Source of the DNA: Bauldia sp.
GTDB lineage: Bacteria > Pseudomonadota > Alphaproteobacteria > Rhizobiales > Kaistiaceae
Assembly (NCBI GenBank): GCA_037200845.1
Contig: JBBCGQ010000001.1
Location: 2,864,237 to 2,928,236, forward strand
DNA length: 64,000 nucleotides
Direction: 5' to 3'
Both the position numbers and the translations under genes were made by a program. The notes under the pieces are model-generated. The model was not told the DNA's origin, searched no databases, and worked only from the letters and a program-made list of their open reading frames with translations. Each line of letters starts with the position of its first letter. Position 1 is the first letter of the stretch. This document shows positions 10,665 through 18,413 of the stretch, one piece after another.

Positions 10665-11668
10665 GTGGCGACCTCAGCCAAGACCAAGGCCAAACCGAGC
10701 GACGGCGCCGCCGCATCGGCGCTCCGCACACTCTCGACCGAGCGCGCCGGCCTCGACGCGCTCGCCGCGGCGCTGGCGAACGGCCTCGCCGCCCCCTTCG
10801 CCGAGACCGTCGCGCTGATCCGCGTCGCCAGGGGCCGCGTCATCGTCACCGGCGTCGGCAAGAGCGGGCCACGTCGCCCGCAAGGTCGCCTCGACCTTGG
10901 CCTCGACCGGCACACCGGCCTTCTTCGTCACACCCGCCGAGGCAAGCCACGGCGACCTCGGCAGGGTCACGCCCGACGACGTCATCGTCGCGTTGTCGTG
11001 GTCCGGCGAGTCTGCCGAACTGCGCGCCGTCGTCGAGCATTCGCGCCGCTTCCGCATTCCGCTGGTCGCCATGACCGCCGCCGCCGACAGCGCGCTTGGC
11101 CGCAAGTCCGACATCGTGCTGCTCCTGCCGCGCGCCGAGGAGGCCTGCCCGCACGGCCTGTCGCCGACGACCTCGACGCTGATGCAGCTCGCCCTCGGCG
11201 ACGCGCTGGCGATCGCGCTGCTCGAGGATCGCGGCTTCTCCGCGGAAGATTTCCACGTCCTCCACCCCGGCGGCCGCCTCGGCGCCAGCCTCCATTTCGT
11301 CCGCGATGTCATGCACGACGGCGACGCCATGCCGCTGATCGCGGCCGGCGCGACCATGGGCGAGGCGATCATGATCATCGGCGAGAAGCGGCTGGGCTGC
11401 GTCGGCATTATCGACCCGCGCGGCAAGCTGGTGGGCATCATCACCGACGGCGACGTGCGCCGTAACCTCGGCGCGCCGGATCAACTGAGCCGCAAGGTCG
11501 ATGCCGTGATGACCCAAGACGCCGAAGACCATCGCGCCCGATGCTCTGGTCGGCACAGCGCTCGACCTGCTCAACAAGACGAAGATCACCGCGCTGTTCG
11601 TGGTCAGCGACGGCAAGCCGATCGGCGTCGTGCACATGCACGACCTGCTCCGCATCGGCGTCGCGTAA
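10665..11668 (+). CDS. kdsD: Arabinose-5-phosphate isomerase, KdsD/KpsF family (two frameshifts as read)
   Basis: The enzyme converts ribulose-5-phosphate to arabinose-5-phosphate for the Kdo of lipopolysaccharide. The GTG at 10665 opens a frame through VIVTGVGKSG. An extra G at 10865-10867 must be removed to continue as HVARKVASTLASTGTPAFF, the SIS-domain sugar-binding region. An extra C at 11513-11515 must be removed to reach the second CBS repeat, ending at the TAA at 11666-11668. Corrected length is about 333 residues, with an N-terminal SIS domain and two C-terminal CBS motifs. It converges on nfeD with a three-base gap. Confidence 0.88.
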
Positions 11669-11671
11669 GCC

Positions 11672-12116
11672 CTACTCGGCCTTCACCACCGTCAGCATCG
11701 CACCGTCCGCCGACGCGATGCTGATCCGCGTCCCCGACGGGAGGTCGGGCCCGACGACGCGCCAGGTCGTATCGTCGATGCGGATGCGGCCGTGGCCGGC
11801 GACGATCGGCTCGTCGAGCACCGCGCTCGCCCGACGAGGCCGTTGGCGCGCTGGTTGAGATACGGCCGCTCGCTCTTCGCCTCGCCGCGCGCGAAGTAGC
11901 GCCGGCCGAAGAACACCAGAACCAGCGCCAGCACGACGAACAGGATCGCATCGACCTGCCAGCCGTAGTTGGTGATGAACACGAATCCGCCGGTGATCAG
12001 GGCCGCGACGCCGAACCATACGAACACGTTGCCGGGCGCCAGGATCTCGACACCGAGCAGGATCAGCCCGGCGATGATCCTCGCCCACGGCCCGAGCTGG
12101 CGACGACGTCGAGCAT
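11672..12116 (-). CDS. NfeD-family membrane protein (two frameshifts as read)
   Basis: A short NfeD protein (about 148 residues when corrected) with transmembrane helices (IIAGLILLGVEILAPG; VFVWFGVAALITGGFVF; AILFVVLALVLVFFG) and a C-terminal OB-fold domain (RIRIDDTTWRVVGPDLPSG). One base is missing near 12099 (after the sixth codon or so) and another near 11827-11832. NfeD proteins partner stomatin/SPFH proteins in membrane microdomains, and the SPFH gene lies directly upstream with the two genes four bases apart. The deletions fit the general indel cluster of this stretch. Confidence 0.82.
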
Positions 12117-12119
12117 GAC

Positions 12120-13087
12120 TCAGGTCCCGCCGGTCGGCGGCACGCGACCGCTGCGGGCATTGTTCGCCCGTGCGTCTGGGCCGAACGTGTCCTTGGCGAT
12201 CTCGGCGATGCCCGCCAGCGAACCGATCAGCGCGGAGGCTTCGATCGGCAGCATCAGCACCTTCTGGTTCGGCGCCGAGGCCAGCGCCTGGATCGCGGCG
12301 GTTGTAGCCGCTGCGCCACGAAATAGTTGATCGCCGCGATGTCGCCGGCGGCGATCGCCTTCGACACCACCTCGGTCGCCTTGGCTTCCGCCTCGGCCGA
12401 ACGCTCGCGCGCCTCGGCGTCGCGGAATGCCGCCTCGCGCCGGCCTTCGGCCTGCAGGATCAGCGCCTGCTTCTCGCCTTCCCTTTCAGAATTTCGGATT
12501 GCCGCAGGCCCTCGGCATCGAGGATGACGGCGCGCTTCTCGCGTTCCGCCTTCATCTGCCGGCCCATCGCCTCGACCAGGTTGGCCGGCGGCACGATGTC
12601 CTTGATCTCGATGCGCGTGACCTTGAGGCCCCACGCCGACGACGCCGCATCGACGACGTGCAGCAGGCGGTCGTTGATCTCGTCGCGATGCGACAGCAAC
12701 TGGTCGAGGTCGAGCGACCCCATCACGTGCGGATGTTGGTCATCACGAGCTGCAGCAGCGCATTCTGCAGCCCCTTCACCTCGTAGGCCGCGCGCGCCGC
12801 GTCGATCACCTGGTAGAAGGCGACGCCATCGACCGCGACCGTGGCGTTGTCCTTGGTGATGACCTCCTGCGTCGGCACGTCGAGCACCTGCTCCATCATG
12901 TTCATCTTCGCGCCGACGCGGTCGATGAACGGGACGATCAGGTTGAGGCCCGGCTGCAGGGTCCGCGTGAAGCGGCCGAAGCGTTTCGATGGTGTAACTG
13001 TAAGCCCTGCGGGATGGTCTTGATGCCGGCGAACACCACCAGCACGACCAGCACCACCAAGGCGATGACGACCCAGCTAAGGCCCAT
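12120..13087 (-). CDS. SPFH/Band 7 (stomatin-like, QmcA-type) protein (multiple frameshifts as read)
   Basis: A membrane-anchored scaffold protein of the stomatin/slipin family. The ATG at 13087 begins a membrane anchor ([19 protein letters not shown]). The Band 7 domain follows in pieces: QGLQ, then YTIET, then [29 protein letters not shown], and a C-terminal coiled coil rich in EAEAKATEV. Six single-base changes are needed: extra bases near 13003 and 12985, missing ones near 12722 and 12485, and two extras near 12305-12315. Corrected length is about 320 residues. It precedes nfeD, the usual partner. The protein sequence stays conserved in every piece. Confidence 0.83.
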
Positions 13088-13214
13088 GGCACCCTCCCGC
13101 GAATCGGCGCTTCTCGCGCCTTGCCTCGATGTATGTACCGGAAGCGGCGAATAACAGGGAGAATCGGGACGAGGCGCGGAAGCCCCTGGGTGGAGCACAG
13201 CGTTCCAACAAGGG

Positions 13215-13277
13215 TGAACCCTCCCCTTGTGGGAGGGTCAAAACGCCGAAGGCGTCCTGGGGAGGGGTGTGTCTCAC
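13215..13277. repeat. Palindromic repeat family A, half element
   Basis: A single arm of the repeat seen complete at 20945, 33258, 43628 and 56697. It has the CCCTCCCC.TTGTGGGAGGGTC arm, a small AACGCC-GGCGT hairpin and the GGGGAGGGGTGTGTCTC end. It lies in the 212-bp gap between the SPFH gene and hemH. The upstream gene points left and hemH also points left, so the element sits between tandem genes. Confidence 0.8.
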
Positions 13278-13299
13278 CGCACCCGCAGCGCAGGAGCGC

Positions 13300-14340
13300 C
13301 TAGACCCACCCCGACAATTCCCGCCGCACCAGCGTCTCGATCAGCGCCATCCCCTCGGCGCTGTCGTTGAGACAGGGGATCGCGGCGAAGTCGGTGCCGC
13401 CGTTCTTGCGGAACGTCTCCGGCGCGCGGATCGCGATCTCCTCCAGCGTCTCGAGGCAGTCGGAGGAGAAGCCCGGCATGATGACCGCGATCTTCTTCAC
13501 CCCGGCTTTGGCAAGCTCGACGATCGTCCTGTCGGCGTAGGGCTGCAGCCACTCGGCCCGGCCGAAGCGCGACTGAAAGACCAGCCGCAGTTTCTCTGGT
13601 CGCCAGCCGAGCTTCTCGGCGAGCAGCCGAGTCGTCTTGTGGCACTGGCAGTAGTAGGGGTCGCCCTTGTTGAGGTACTCGCGCGGCAGGCCGTGGAAGG
13701 AGGACAGCACGACCTCCGGCTCGAACGGCAGCTTGGCCAGCGATTGGGTGAGCGACGCCGCCAGCGCATCGATGTAGGCGGGATCGTCGTAGTACGGCGG
13801 CAGCGTGCGCACCGCCGGCTCCCAGCGCATGGCGCGCAGCGCGGTGAATGCGGCATCGTTGGCGGTTGCCGTCGTCGAGGCGGAGTATTGCGGATAGAGC
13901 GGCGCCAGCAGGATGCGCTCGCACCCGGCCTCCCGCAGCGCCGCGACGCGCTCGTCGATCGCCGGCTTGCCGTAGCGCATGGCGAAGTCGACGACGACGC
14001 CATCGCCCGCGAGCTTGGCGGCGAGCTTCTCGCTCTGCCGCCGCGTGATGACAATGAGCGGACTTTCGTTCTTCTCGCGGTCCCAGATCTGCTGGTAGGC
14101 GTGCGCCGAACGCGGCGGCCGCACGACGAGGATCACGAGATTGAGAATCAGCAGCCACAGCGGCCGCCAGATTTCGATGACGCGCGGGTCGGACAGGAAC
14201 TGGCGAAGATAGCGCCGGACCGACGCCGTGTCCGTGCCCGACGGCGACCCGAGGTTGACCAGGAGCACGCCGACGCGGCTTGGCTTCACCGGCGGGTGGC
14301 CGGGCGGCAAATGGCTGGGAACGGGGGAATCCGGCGTCAT
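13300..14340 (-). CDS. hemH: Ferrochelatase
   Basis: A 346-residue protoporphyrin ferrochelatase that inserts Fe2+ into protoporphyrin IX as the last haem step. Key motifs are VGVLLVNLGSP at residues 23-33, the SSFHGLP active-site block at 213-219 with the catalytic His at 216, and the C-terminal PGFSSDCLETLEEI segment that holds the conserved Glu residues. Length and motifs are standard. It is the first intact gene after the indel-rich stretch. Confidence 0.97.
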   Translation of the reverse strand: MTPDSPVPSHLPPGHPPVKPSRVGVLLVNLGSPSGTDTASVRRYLRQFLSDPRVIEIWRPLWLLILNLVILVVRPPRSAHAYQQIWDREKNESPLIVITRRQSEKLAAKLAGDGVVVDFAMRYGKPAIDERVAALREAGCERILLAPLYPQYSASTTATANDAAFTALRAMRWEPAVRTLPPYYDDPAYIDALAASLTQSLAKLPFEPEVVLSSFHGLPREYLNKGDPYYCQCHKTTRLLAEKLGWRPEKLRLVFQSRFGRAEWLQPYADRTIVELAKAGVKKIAVIMPGFSSDCLETLEEIAIRAPETFRKNGGTDFAAIPCLNDSAEGMALIETLVRRELSGWV

Positions 14341-14461
14341 GGGCGGGCGAGAGAATAGGCGGGGAGCCGCCGATGTCCACCGCTAAGGCGCCGCGGCCGG
14401 CGGCCATGCCATGCAGCGGCGGTGACGCTTCTTTTGCCGATTTCGGCTATATATTCCGGTC

Positions 14462-15244
14462 ATGTCGCACCATCAGCCGATCCCCCTCGTGGCCGTTGCC
14501 GCCGACGTCAAGGACATCGACGGCTATCGCTGGCACGCCGCCGCCGACCAGTACCTCCGCGCCCTCGTCGATGGCGCCGGTGTCCTGCCGCTGATTCTGC
14601 CCTCGCTCGACAATCTCGATTTCGCGGCGCTGCTCGAGCGCGTCGATGGCGTGCTCTTCCCGGGCAGCCGCTCCAACGTCAATCCGACCCACTACGGCGA
14701 GCCGGAGACCGAGACGGCGAAGCCCTACGATCCGGCCCGCGACAAGGTCACCCTGCCGCTGATCCGCGAGGCGCTGGCCAAGGGCGTGCCGCTGTTCGCC
14801 GTCTGCCGCGGCATGCAGGAGCTCAACGTCGCCGCCGGCGGCTCGCTCGTCTCCGAGGTGCAGGAGCTGCCCGGCCGCATGGATCACCGCGCCCCGGTCT
14901 CCGACGACCAGAGGGAGCGCTTCGCCATCCGCCAGGAAGTCGATGTGAAGCCGGGCGGGCTGCTCGCCCACATCCTCGGCACCGGCACGCATCAGGTGAA
15001 TTCGCTCCACCGCCAGGCGGTCGGCCGCCTCGGCGAGAACCTCAACGTCGAGGCTTTGGCGCCCGACGGCACGATCGAGGCGGTGAGCGTGAAGAATGCG
15101 CCGGCCTTTGCGCTGGGCGTTCAGTGGCACCCGGAATACTGGGTGACCACCGACGTGCCCTCGCGCGCGCTGTTCGCCGCCTTCGGCGATGCCGTCCGCA
15201 AGCGCATGGCGCTGCGGACGGGTCTTGCTTCAGCCGCCGAGTAG
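14462..15244 (+). CDS. Gamma-glutamyl-gamma-aminobutyrate hydrolase family protein (peptidase C26)
   Basis: A 260-residue class I glutamine-amidotransferase-fold hydrolase of the PuuD type. The nucleophile is C115 in FAVCRGMQELN, and the His-Glu pair is H223/E225 in QWHPEYW. PuuD releases GABA from gamma-glutamyl-GABA in putrescine breakdown; other C26 members cleave different gamma-glutamyl amides, so the substrate is inferred. Other polyamine genes lie in the window (decarboxylase at 21980, homospermidine synthase at 29813) but are not adjacent. Confidence 0.88.
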   Translation: MSHHQPIPLVAVAADVKDIDGYRWHAAADQYLRALVDGAGVLPLILPSLDNLDFAALLERVDGVLFPGSRSNVNPTHYGEPETETAKPYDPARDKVTLPLIREALAKGVPLFAVCRGMQELNVAAGGSLVSEVQELPGRMDHRAPVSDDQRERFAIRQEVDVKPGGLLAHILGTGTHQVNSLHRQAVGRLGENLNVEALAPDGTIEAVSVKNAPAFALGVQWHPEYWVTTDVPSRALFAAFGDAVRKRMALRTGLASAAE

Positions 15245-15246
15245 GC

Positions 15247-15732
15247 TCAGGCGACCAGCGGCATCAGCTTCGGGTGCTCGCGGAAGAAGCTTGTCTTCTC
15301 CGCCCAGCCGTCCAGCCCGAACACGTGACCGGCCCGCTCGACGATCAGCAGCACCAGAACGCCGGCGAAGACGATGTGCTCGTCGACCAGCAGGTTGTTG
15401 GTGTCGCTGATGTACGGGAAGTCCATGTGCGCGGTCCAGTAGAGCAGCATCAGGAGGATGCCGAACACGGCGCTGACGCGGACGAACAGCCCGACAAGCA
15501 GCGACAGGCCGATGAGCAGGTGGCCGTAGCCGACCAGGAACGACAGGAACGGCGCGATGCCGGGGCCGGTGAACAGCGAATAGATCGGGTGGAACGTCTT
15601 GGTGCTGTTGAGGAAGCCGGCAACGCTCCAGCCCGGCACCAGCACCTGATGCGACGCGGCGAAGAGGAACGTCCACGCCATCGCCAGGCGGAAGAAAAGG
15701 ATCAGGGCACGTTCGGTTTGGGTCTTTGACAT
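15247..15732 (-). CDS. DoxX-family membrane protein
   Basis: A 161-residue inner-membrane protein with about four hydrophobic helices (LILFFRLAMAWTFLFAASH, PFLSFLVGYGHLLIGLSLLVG, VSAVFGILLMLLYWTAHM, IVFAGVLVLLIVERAG), matching DoxX. The family is linked to quinone- or sulfur-dependent redox processes, but the role here is unknown. The ATG at 15732 follows the NicO gene by 29 bases on the same strand, so it may be the last gene of that metal-transport transcript. Confidence 0.85.
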   Translation of the reverse strand: MSKTQTERALILFFRLAMAWTFLFAASHQVLVPGWSVAGFLNSTKTFHPIYSLFTGPGIAPFLSFLVGYGHLLIGLSLLVGLFVRVSAVFGILLMLLYWTAHMDFPYISDTNNLLVDEHIVFAGVLVLLIVERAGHVFGLDGWAEKTSFFREHPKLMPLVA

Positions 15733-15761
15733 GGGTCGCCTCGCTGGATTGTTGAGCGACC

Positions 15762-16880
15762 CTACGCTCCTCCGCCGCGACGCGAGTTGATTTCGATCAA
15801 CCTCAGGTCGGCAGGCCGTTCGCCCAGCGATCCGCCGAGCAGAACCAGCCCGAACAGCAGCACGCAGGCTGCGCCGCCGATCTCCATCGCCCGCACCAGG
15901 CGGTGCGCCACGGGCGAATCGACGCCGCCGGCAAAGCGCAGCGCCGCCCCGCGCGCCGACACCGCCAGCGTCGCCAGCGCCGCGACGGTGAGCCCGGTGC
16001 CCAGCGCCATCACGATGGTGGCGGCGATGCCGGCCGCGATCAGGCCCTGCGACAGTGCGAAGACCAGCACGATGATTGCGCCCGAGCACGGCCGGATGCC
16101 GACGGCGAGGATCGCGCCCCACGCCTTGCGGAATTTGCCGGACGTCGCCGGAGCATGATCGTGAGCATCATGGTCATGGTCATGGTCATGGTCATGGTCA
16201 TGGTCATGGTCATGGTCATGGTCATGGTCATGATCATGATCGTGATGATCGTGGTCATGATGCTCGTGACCGTGGTCGTCATGATCGTGATCGCCATGGT
16301 CATGGTCGGCGCGCGCAACAGCCTCCACGTGATGATGATGGTGGTGGTGATGCCCGCCACCGAAAGACTTCGTCCACAGCAGCCACGCGCCGACCACCGC
16401 GATCGCGCCGTAGCTGATGATCTCCACCCAGTCGGTGGCGAAGGTGATCGCCGTAGCCGTCAGCCGCAGCAGGATCGCGCCCACCGACACGAACAGGATG
16501 GCGCTCGCCGCCTGCACCAGCGCCGAGGCAAACGAGATGGCGACGCCGCGGCGCATCGAGTCGCCCGAGGCGACGAGATACGACGTGATCACCGCCTTGC
16601 CGTGACCGGGACCGACGGCGTGGAAAACGCCGTAGGCGAACGAGAGCGCCAGCAGCAGCCAGACACCCCATGGATCGGCGCGCAGCGTCGTCAGCGCCTC
16701 GGTCAGCGCCTGATAGAAGTGCGACTGGTGGACCGCGATCCAGATGAAAAACGGCCCGAGCGGCCCAGCGAACCACGCCGCCCCGCCCTGCTCCGGCGTG
16801 CCGATGCCGAACGGCCCGCTGGCATGCGCCGCCGCCGGCAGCACGAGCAGCGCGGCGAAGGCGGCCGGGCGGCGCAACAT
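15762..16880 (-). CDS. NicO-family nickel/cobalt transporter with long His/Asp-rich loop
   Basis: A 372-residue membrane protein. Residues 1-18 resemble a signal or first helix (ending AHAS). The NicO signature HAVGPGHGKAVI lies near residue 90, and a second signature GIRPCSGAIIVLVFAL near residue 255. Between them is a cytoplasmic or periplasmic loop with eight consecutive His followed by about 20 His-Asp dipeptides, a probable metal-binding region. Such proteins export or import Ni2+/Co2+; direction cannot be told. The ATG overlaps the stop of the upstream membrane protein by one base, and DUF1007 precedes that, a common partner of NicO. Confidence 0.9.
   Translation of the reverse strand: MLRRPAAFAALLVLPAAAHASGPFGIGTPEQGGAAWFAGPLGPFFIWIAVHQSHFYQALTEALTTLRADPWGVWLLLALSFAYGVFHAVGPGHGKAVITSYLVASGDSMRRGVAISFASALVQAASAILFVSVGAILLRLTATAITFATDWVEIISYGAIAVVGAWLLWTKSFGGGHHHHHHHHVEAVARADHDHGDHDHDDHGHEHHDHDHHDHDHDHDHDHDHDHDHDHDHDHDHDAHDHAPATSGKFRKAWGAILAVGIRPCSGAIIVLVFALSQGLIAAGIAATIVMALGTGLTVAALATLAVSARGAALRFAGGVDSPVAHRLVRAMEIGGAACVLLFGLVLLGGSLGERPADLRLIEINSRRGGGA
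16169..16228. repeat. In-frame CATGGT hexamer tandem repeat in the NicO gene
   Basis: Ten perfect CATGGT units on the plus strand, encoding alternating Asp-His on the minus strand, followed by variant CATGAT and CGTGAT units. Because each unit is six bases, slippage would change the number of His-Asp pairs without shifting the frame. Confidence 0.95.
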
Positions 16881-17260
16881 CACGCGGCGTCCGGCTGCCA
16901 GAGGTAGTAGGCGGCGCCGGCGAACACGACGAGATGCGCCACAAGGCCGATTGCGACGCCGCCGAAAGACACGCTGCCCGCCGCCACCGACCACAGGTCG
17001 CCGACAAGGCCAATGCCGTGGATGGCGGCGTTGCCCCACAGCACCGCCTTCAGCGTTTCCGACATCGGATGATTGCGGACGAGAAAATTGAGCAGCGCGA
17101 CGCCCAGCATCACCGAGCCCAGCACGCGGAAGATCGTGTCGGTGTCCGGCGACGCCGTCAGCGTGAATGCGCCCGCCGCGGTGCCCGGCGCGAAGAACAT
17201 CAGCAGCCCGAACAGCAGCGCCAGGATCGCGGCGACCCAGAAGTAATATTCGCGTTTCAT
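16880..17260 (-). CDS. Small four-helix membrane protein in NicO operon
   Basis: A 126-residue protein with four predicted membrane helices (YYFWVAAILALLFGLLMFF; IFRVLGSVMLGVALLNFLV; AAIHGIGLVGDLWSVAAG; IGLVAHLVVFAGAAYYLW). I do not recognise a named family with confidence. Two in-frame ATGs occur; the second (17260) is preferred because the GGGGGG ribosome-binding tract lies five bases before it but only two before the first. Its start overlaps the DUF1007 stop and its stop overlaps the NicO start, so translation of the three genes is coupled. Confidence 0.75.
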   Translation of the reverse strand: MKREYYFWVAAILALLFGLLMFFAPGTAAGAFTLTASPDTDTIFRVLGSVMLGVALLNFLVRNHPMSETLKAVLWGNAAIHGIGLVGDLWSVAAGSVSFGGVAIGLVAHLVVFAGAAYYLWQPDAA

Positions 17261-18210
17261 CATTTCCCCCCGAAAGTGTTGTGCCACGCCTGCCCGAGCC
17301 AGCCGAAGAAGCCCGGCTTCGGCGCCGGCGGGGCTGCCGGCGCAGTCTTCGTCTCCGACGGAATCTCGATGGTCGGCTGGTTCTGCGCGATCTGAGCCGC
17401 GGCCTCCGTCGCCGACGCCGCGGGATCGGGAATCGCCGCATCGGACGGCGACAGCGTGCCGGCCGGGCCGGGCCGCGGCGCGGGCACTACGGCGCTGGGC
17501 GGTGGCGTGACCGCACCGGCCGCGCCACCGGGACAGTTGAGATTGATGACGTTGGACAAGAGCGACGCCGCCTGCACCAGGTCGGGCGGCAGGTCGCGCT
17601 GGTCGATCGGCACCTGCGAGAGGATCGTCATCGTCTGCGCGTCGAGCTCGTGCGGCGGCTTGTAGGTCGCCGTGCAGCCCTTGGGCGCCGCTTCGAGATG
17701 CACCTCGGCGTTCTTCACGAAGCTGATGGCGACGAAATATTCCGGGTCGCCGACCTCGAGCATCGCGGCGCCGTGCAGCGCCAGCGGCTTGGCCAGCGGC
17801 AGCGTGTAGAACAGCGTCAGCCGCTTGTTATGGAAGTCGAGCCAGTATTCCTCCGGCTTGGCGAAGGCGATCTTCTTGTGGTCGCCGCCGACGTAGAGGT
17901 GCGTGAAGTAGTCGTAATCCTTGAGCGCATCCATGTTGGTCTGCGCCAGGGGTCCCAGCTCATCCTCGCTGAGCTGCCCGTCGTTGTTGGCGTCGAGGTT
18001 CAGCGTCGCATAGGCGGTGAAGTCCGGATCGAACTGCCAGATGTGGCGGATCGCGGTGATCTCGCCCTTGGCGTCCCACACCACCTCGGCCTTGGCGTCG
18101 ACCCAGACATGCGGATGCGCCGCCGCCTGCCCGGCGATGAGCATGCCGGCGACAGCCAAAGGCAGAAGGCGGAGGAATCGGTTCAAATCTGCACCCCGTT
18201 GGCTGAGCAT
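17260..18210 (-). CDS. DUF1007-family exported protein with EF-hand-like motif
   Basis: A 316-residue exported protein. The ATG at 18210 gives a signal peptide of about 28 residues ending AAAHPHVWVD; this histidine-containing start of the mature protein is typical of DUF1007. An EF-hand-like loop DANNDGQLSEDE lies near residue 70. The C-terminal third is Pro/Ala-rich and ends in a short amphipathic segment (GFFGWLGQAWHNTFGG). DUF1007 genes often sit beside nickel/cobalt or zinc transporter genes and are thought to be periplasmic metal-handling accessories. Translation is coupled to the small membrane protein through TGATG overlap. Confidence 0.86.
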   Translation of the reverse strand: MLSQRGADLNRFLRLLPLAVAGMLIAGQAAAHPHVWVDAKAEVVWDAKGEITAIRHIWQFDPDFTAYATLNLDANNDGQLSEDELGPLAQTNMDALKDYDYFTHLYVGGDHKKIAFAKPEEYWLDFHNKRLTLFYTLPLAKPLALHGAAMLEVGDPEYFVAISFVKNAEVHLEAAPKGCTATYKPPHELDAQTMTILSQVPIDQRDLPPDLVQAASLLSNVINLNCPGGAAGAVTPPPSAVVPAPRPGPAGTLSPSDAAIPDPAASATEAAAQIAQNQPTIEIPSETKTAPAAPPAPKPGFFGWLGQAWHNTFGGK

Positions 18211-18318
18211 ACGCCGAATAACTGCGGCGGAACCTTGGCTCACCGGCGCGCCATGGTGGCGCATCTTTCCCGCTTTTTCGGGAGGGCGGGGCTTGGCTCG
18301 TGCAATCCACCCGGTCCG

Positions 18319-18352
18319 CTTTCCCCGCGAAGGCGGGGACCCAGGTGCCGAA
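18319..18352. repeat. Palindromic repeat family B, half element
   Basis: One arm of the CCCCGCGAAGGCGGGGACCC-type repeat, found complete at 20829, 45542 and 54571. It lies in the 203-bp gap between the gamma-glutamyltransferase stop and the DUF1007 start. No riboswitch or promoter could be recognised in this gap. Confidence 0.7.
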
Positions 18353-18413
18353 TACAAGGCGCCGCTGCGGTTAGTGCAAGAGACCTGCCCTCACCTTCGC
18401 CGGGAAGCGGCGG

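Noticed and set aside
8373-13005. Pseudogene island or programmed frameshifting
   Set aside because: Too many independent indels of both signs in neighbouring, normally essential or conserved genes; codon conservation after every break favours sequence error.
16169-16240. CRISPR-like or regulatory tandem repeat
   Set aside because: The hexamer units are in frame with the NicO coding sequence and encode His-Asp pairs; there are no spacers.
18211-18413. Cobalamin or nickel-cobalt riboswitch upstream of the DUF1007/NicO operon
   Set aside because: No B12-box-like sequence or recognisable riboswitch core was seen; the gap holds a family B half repeat.
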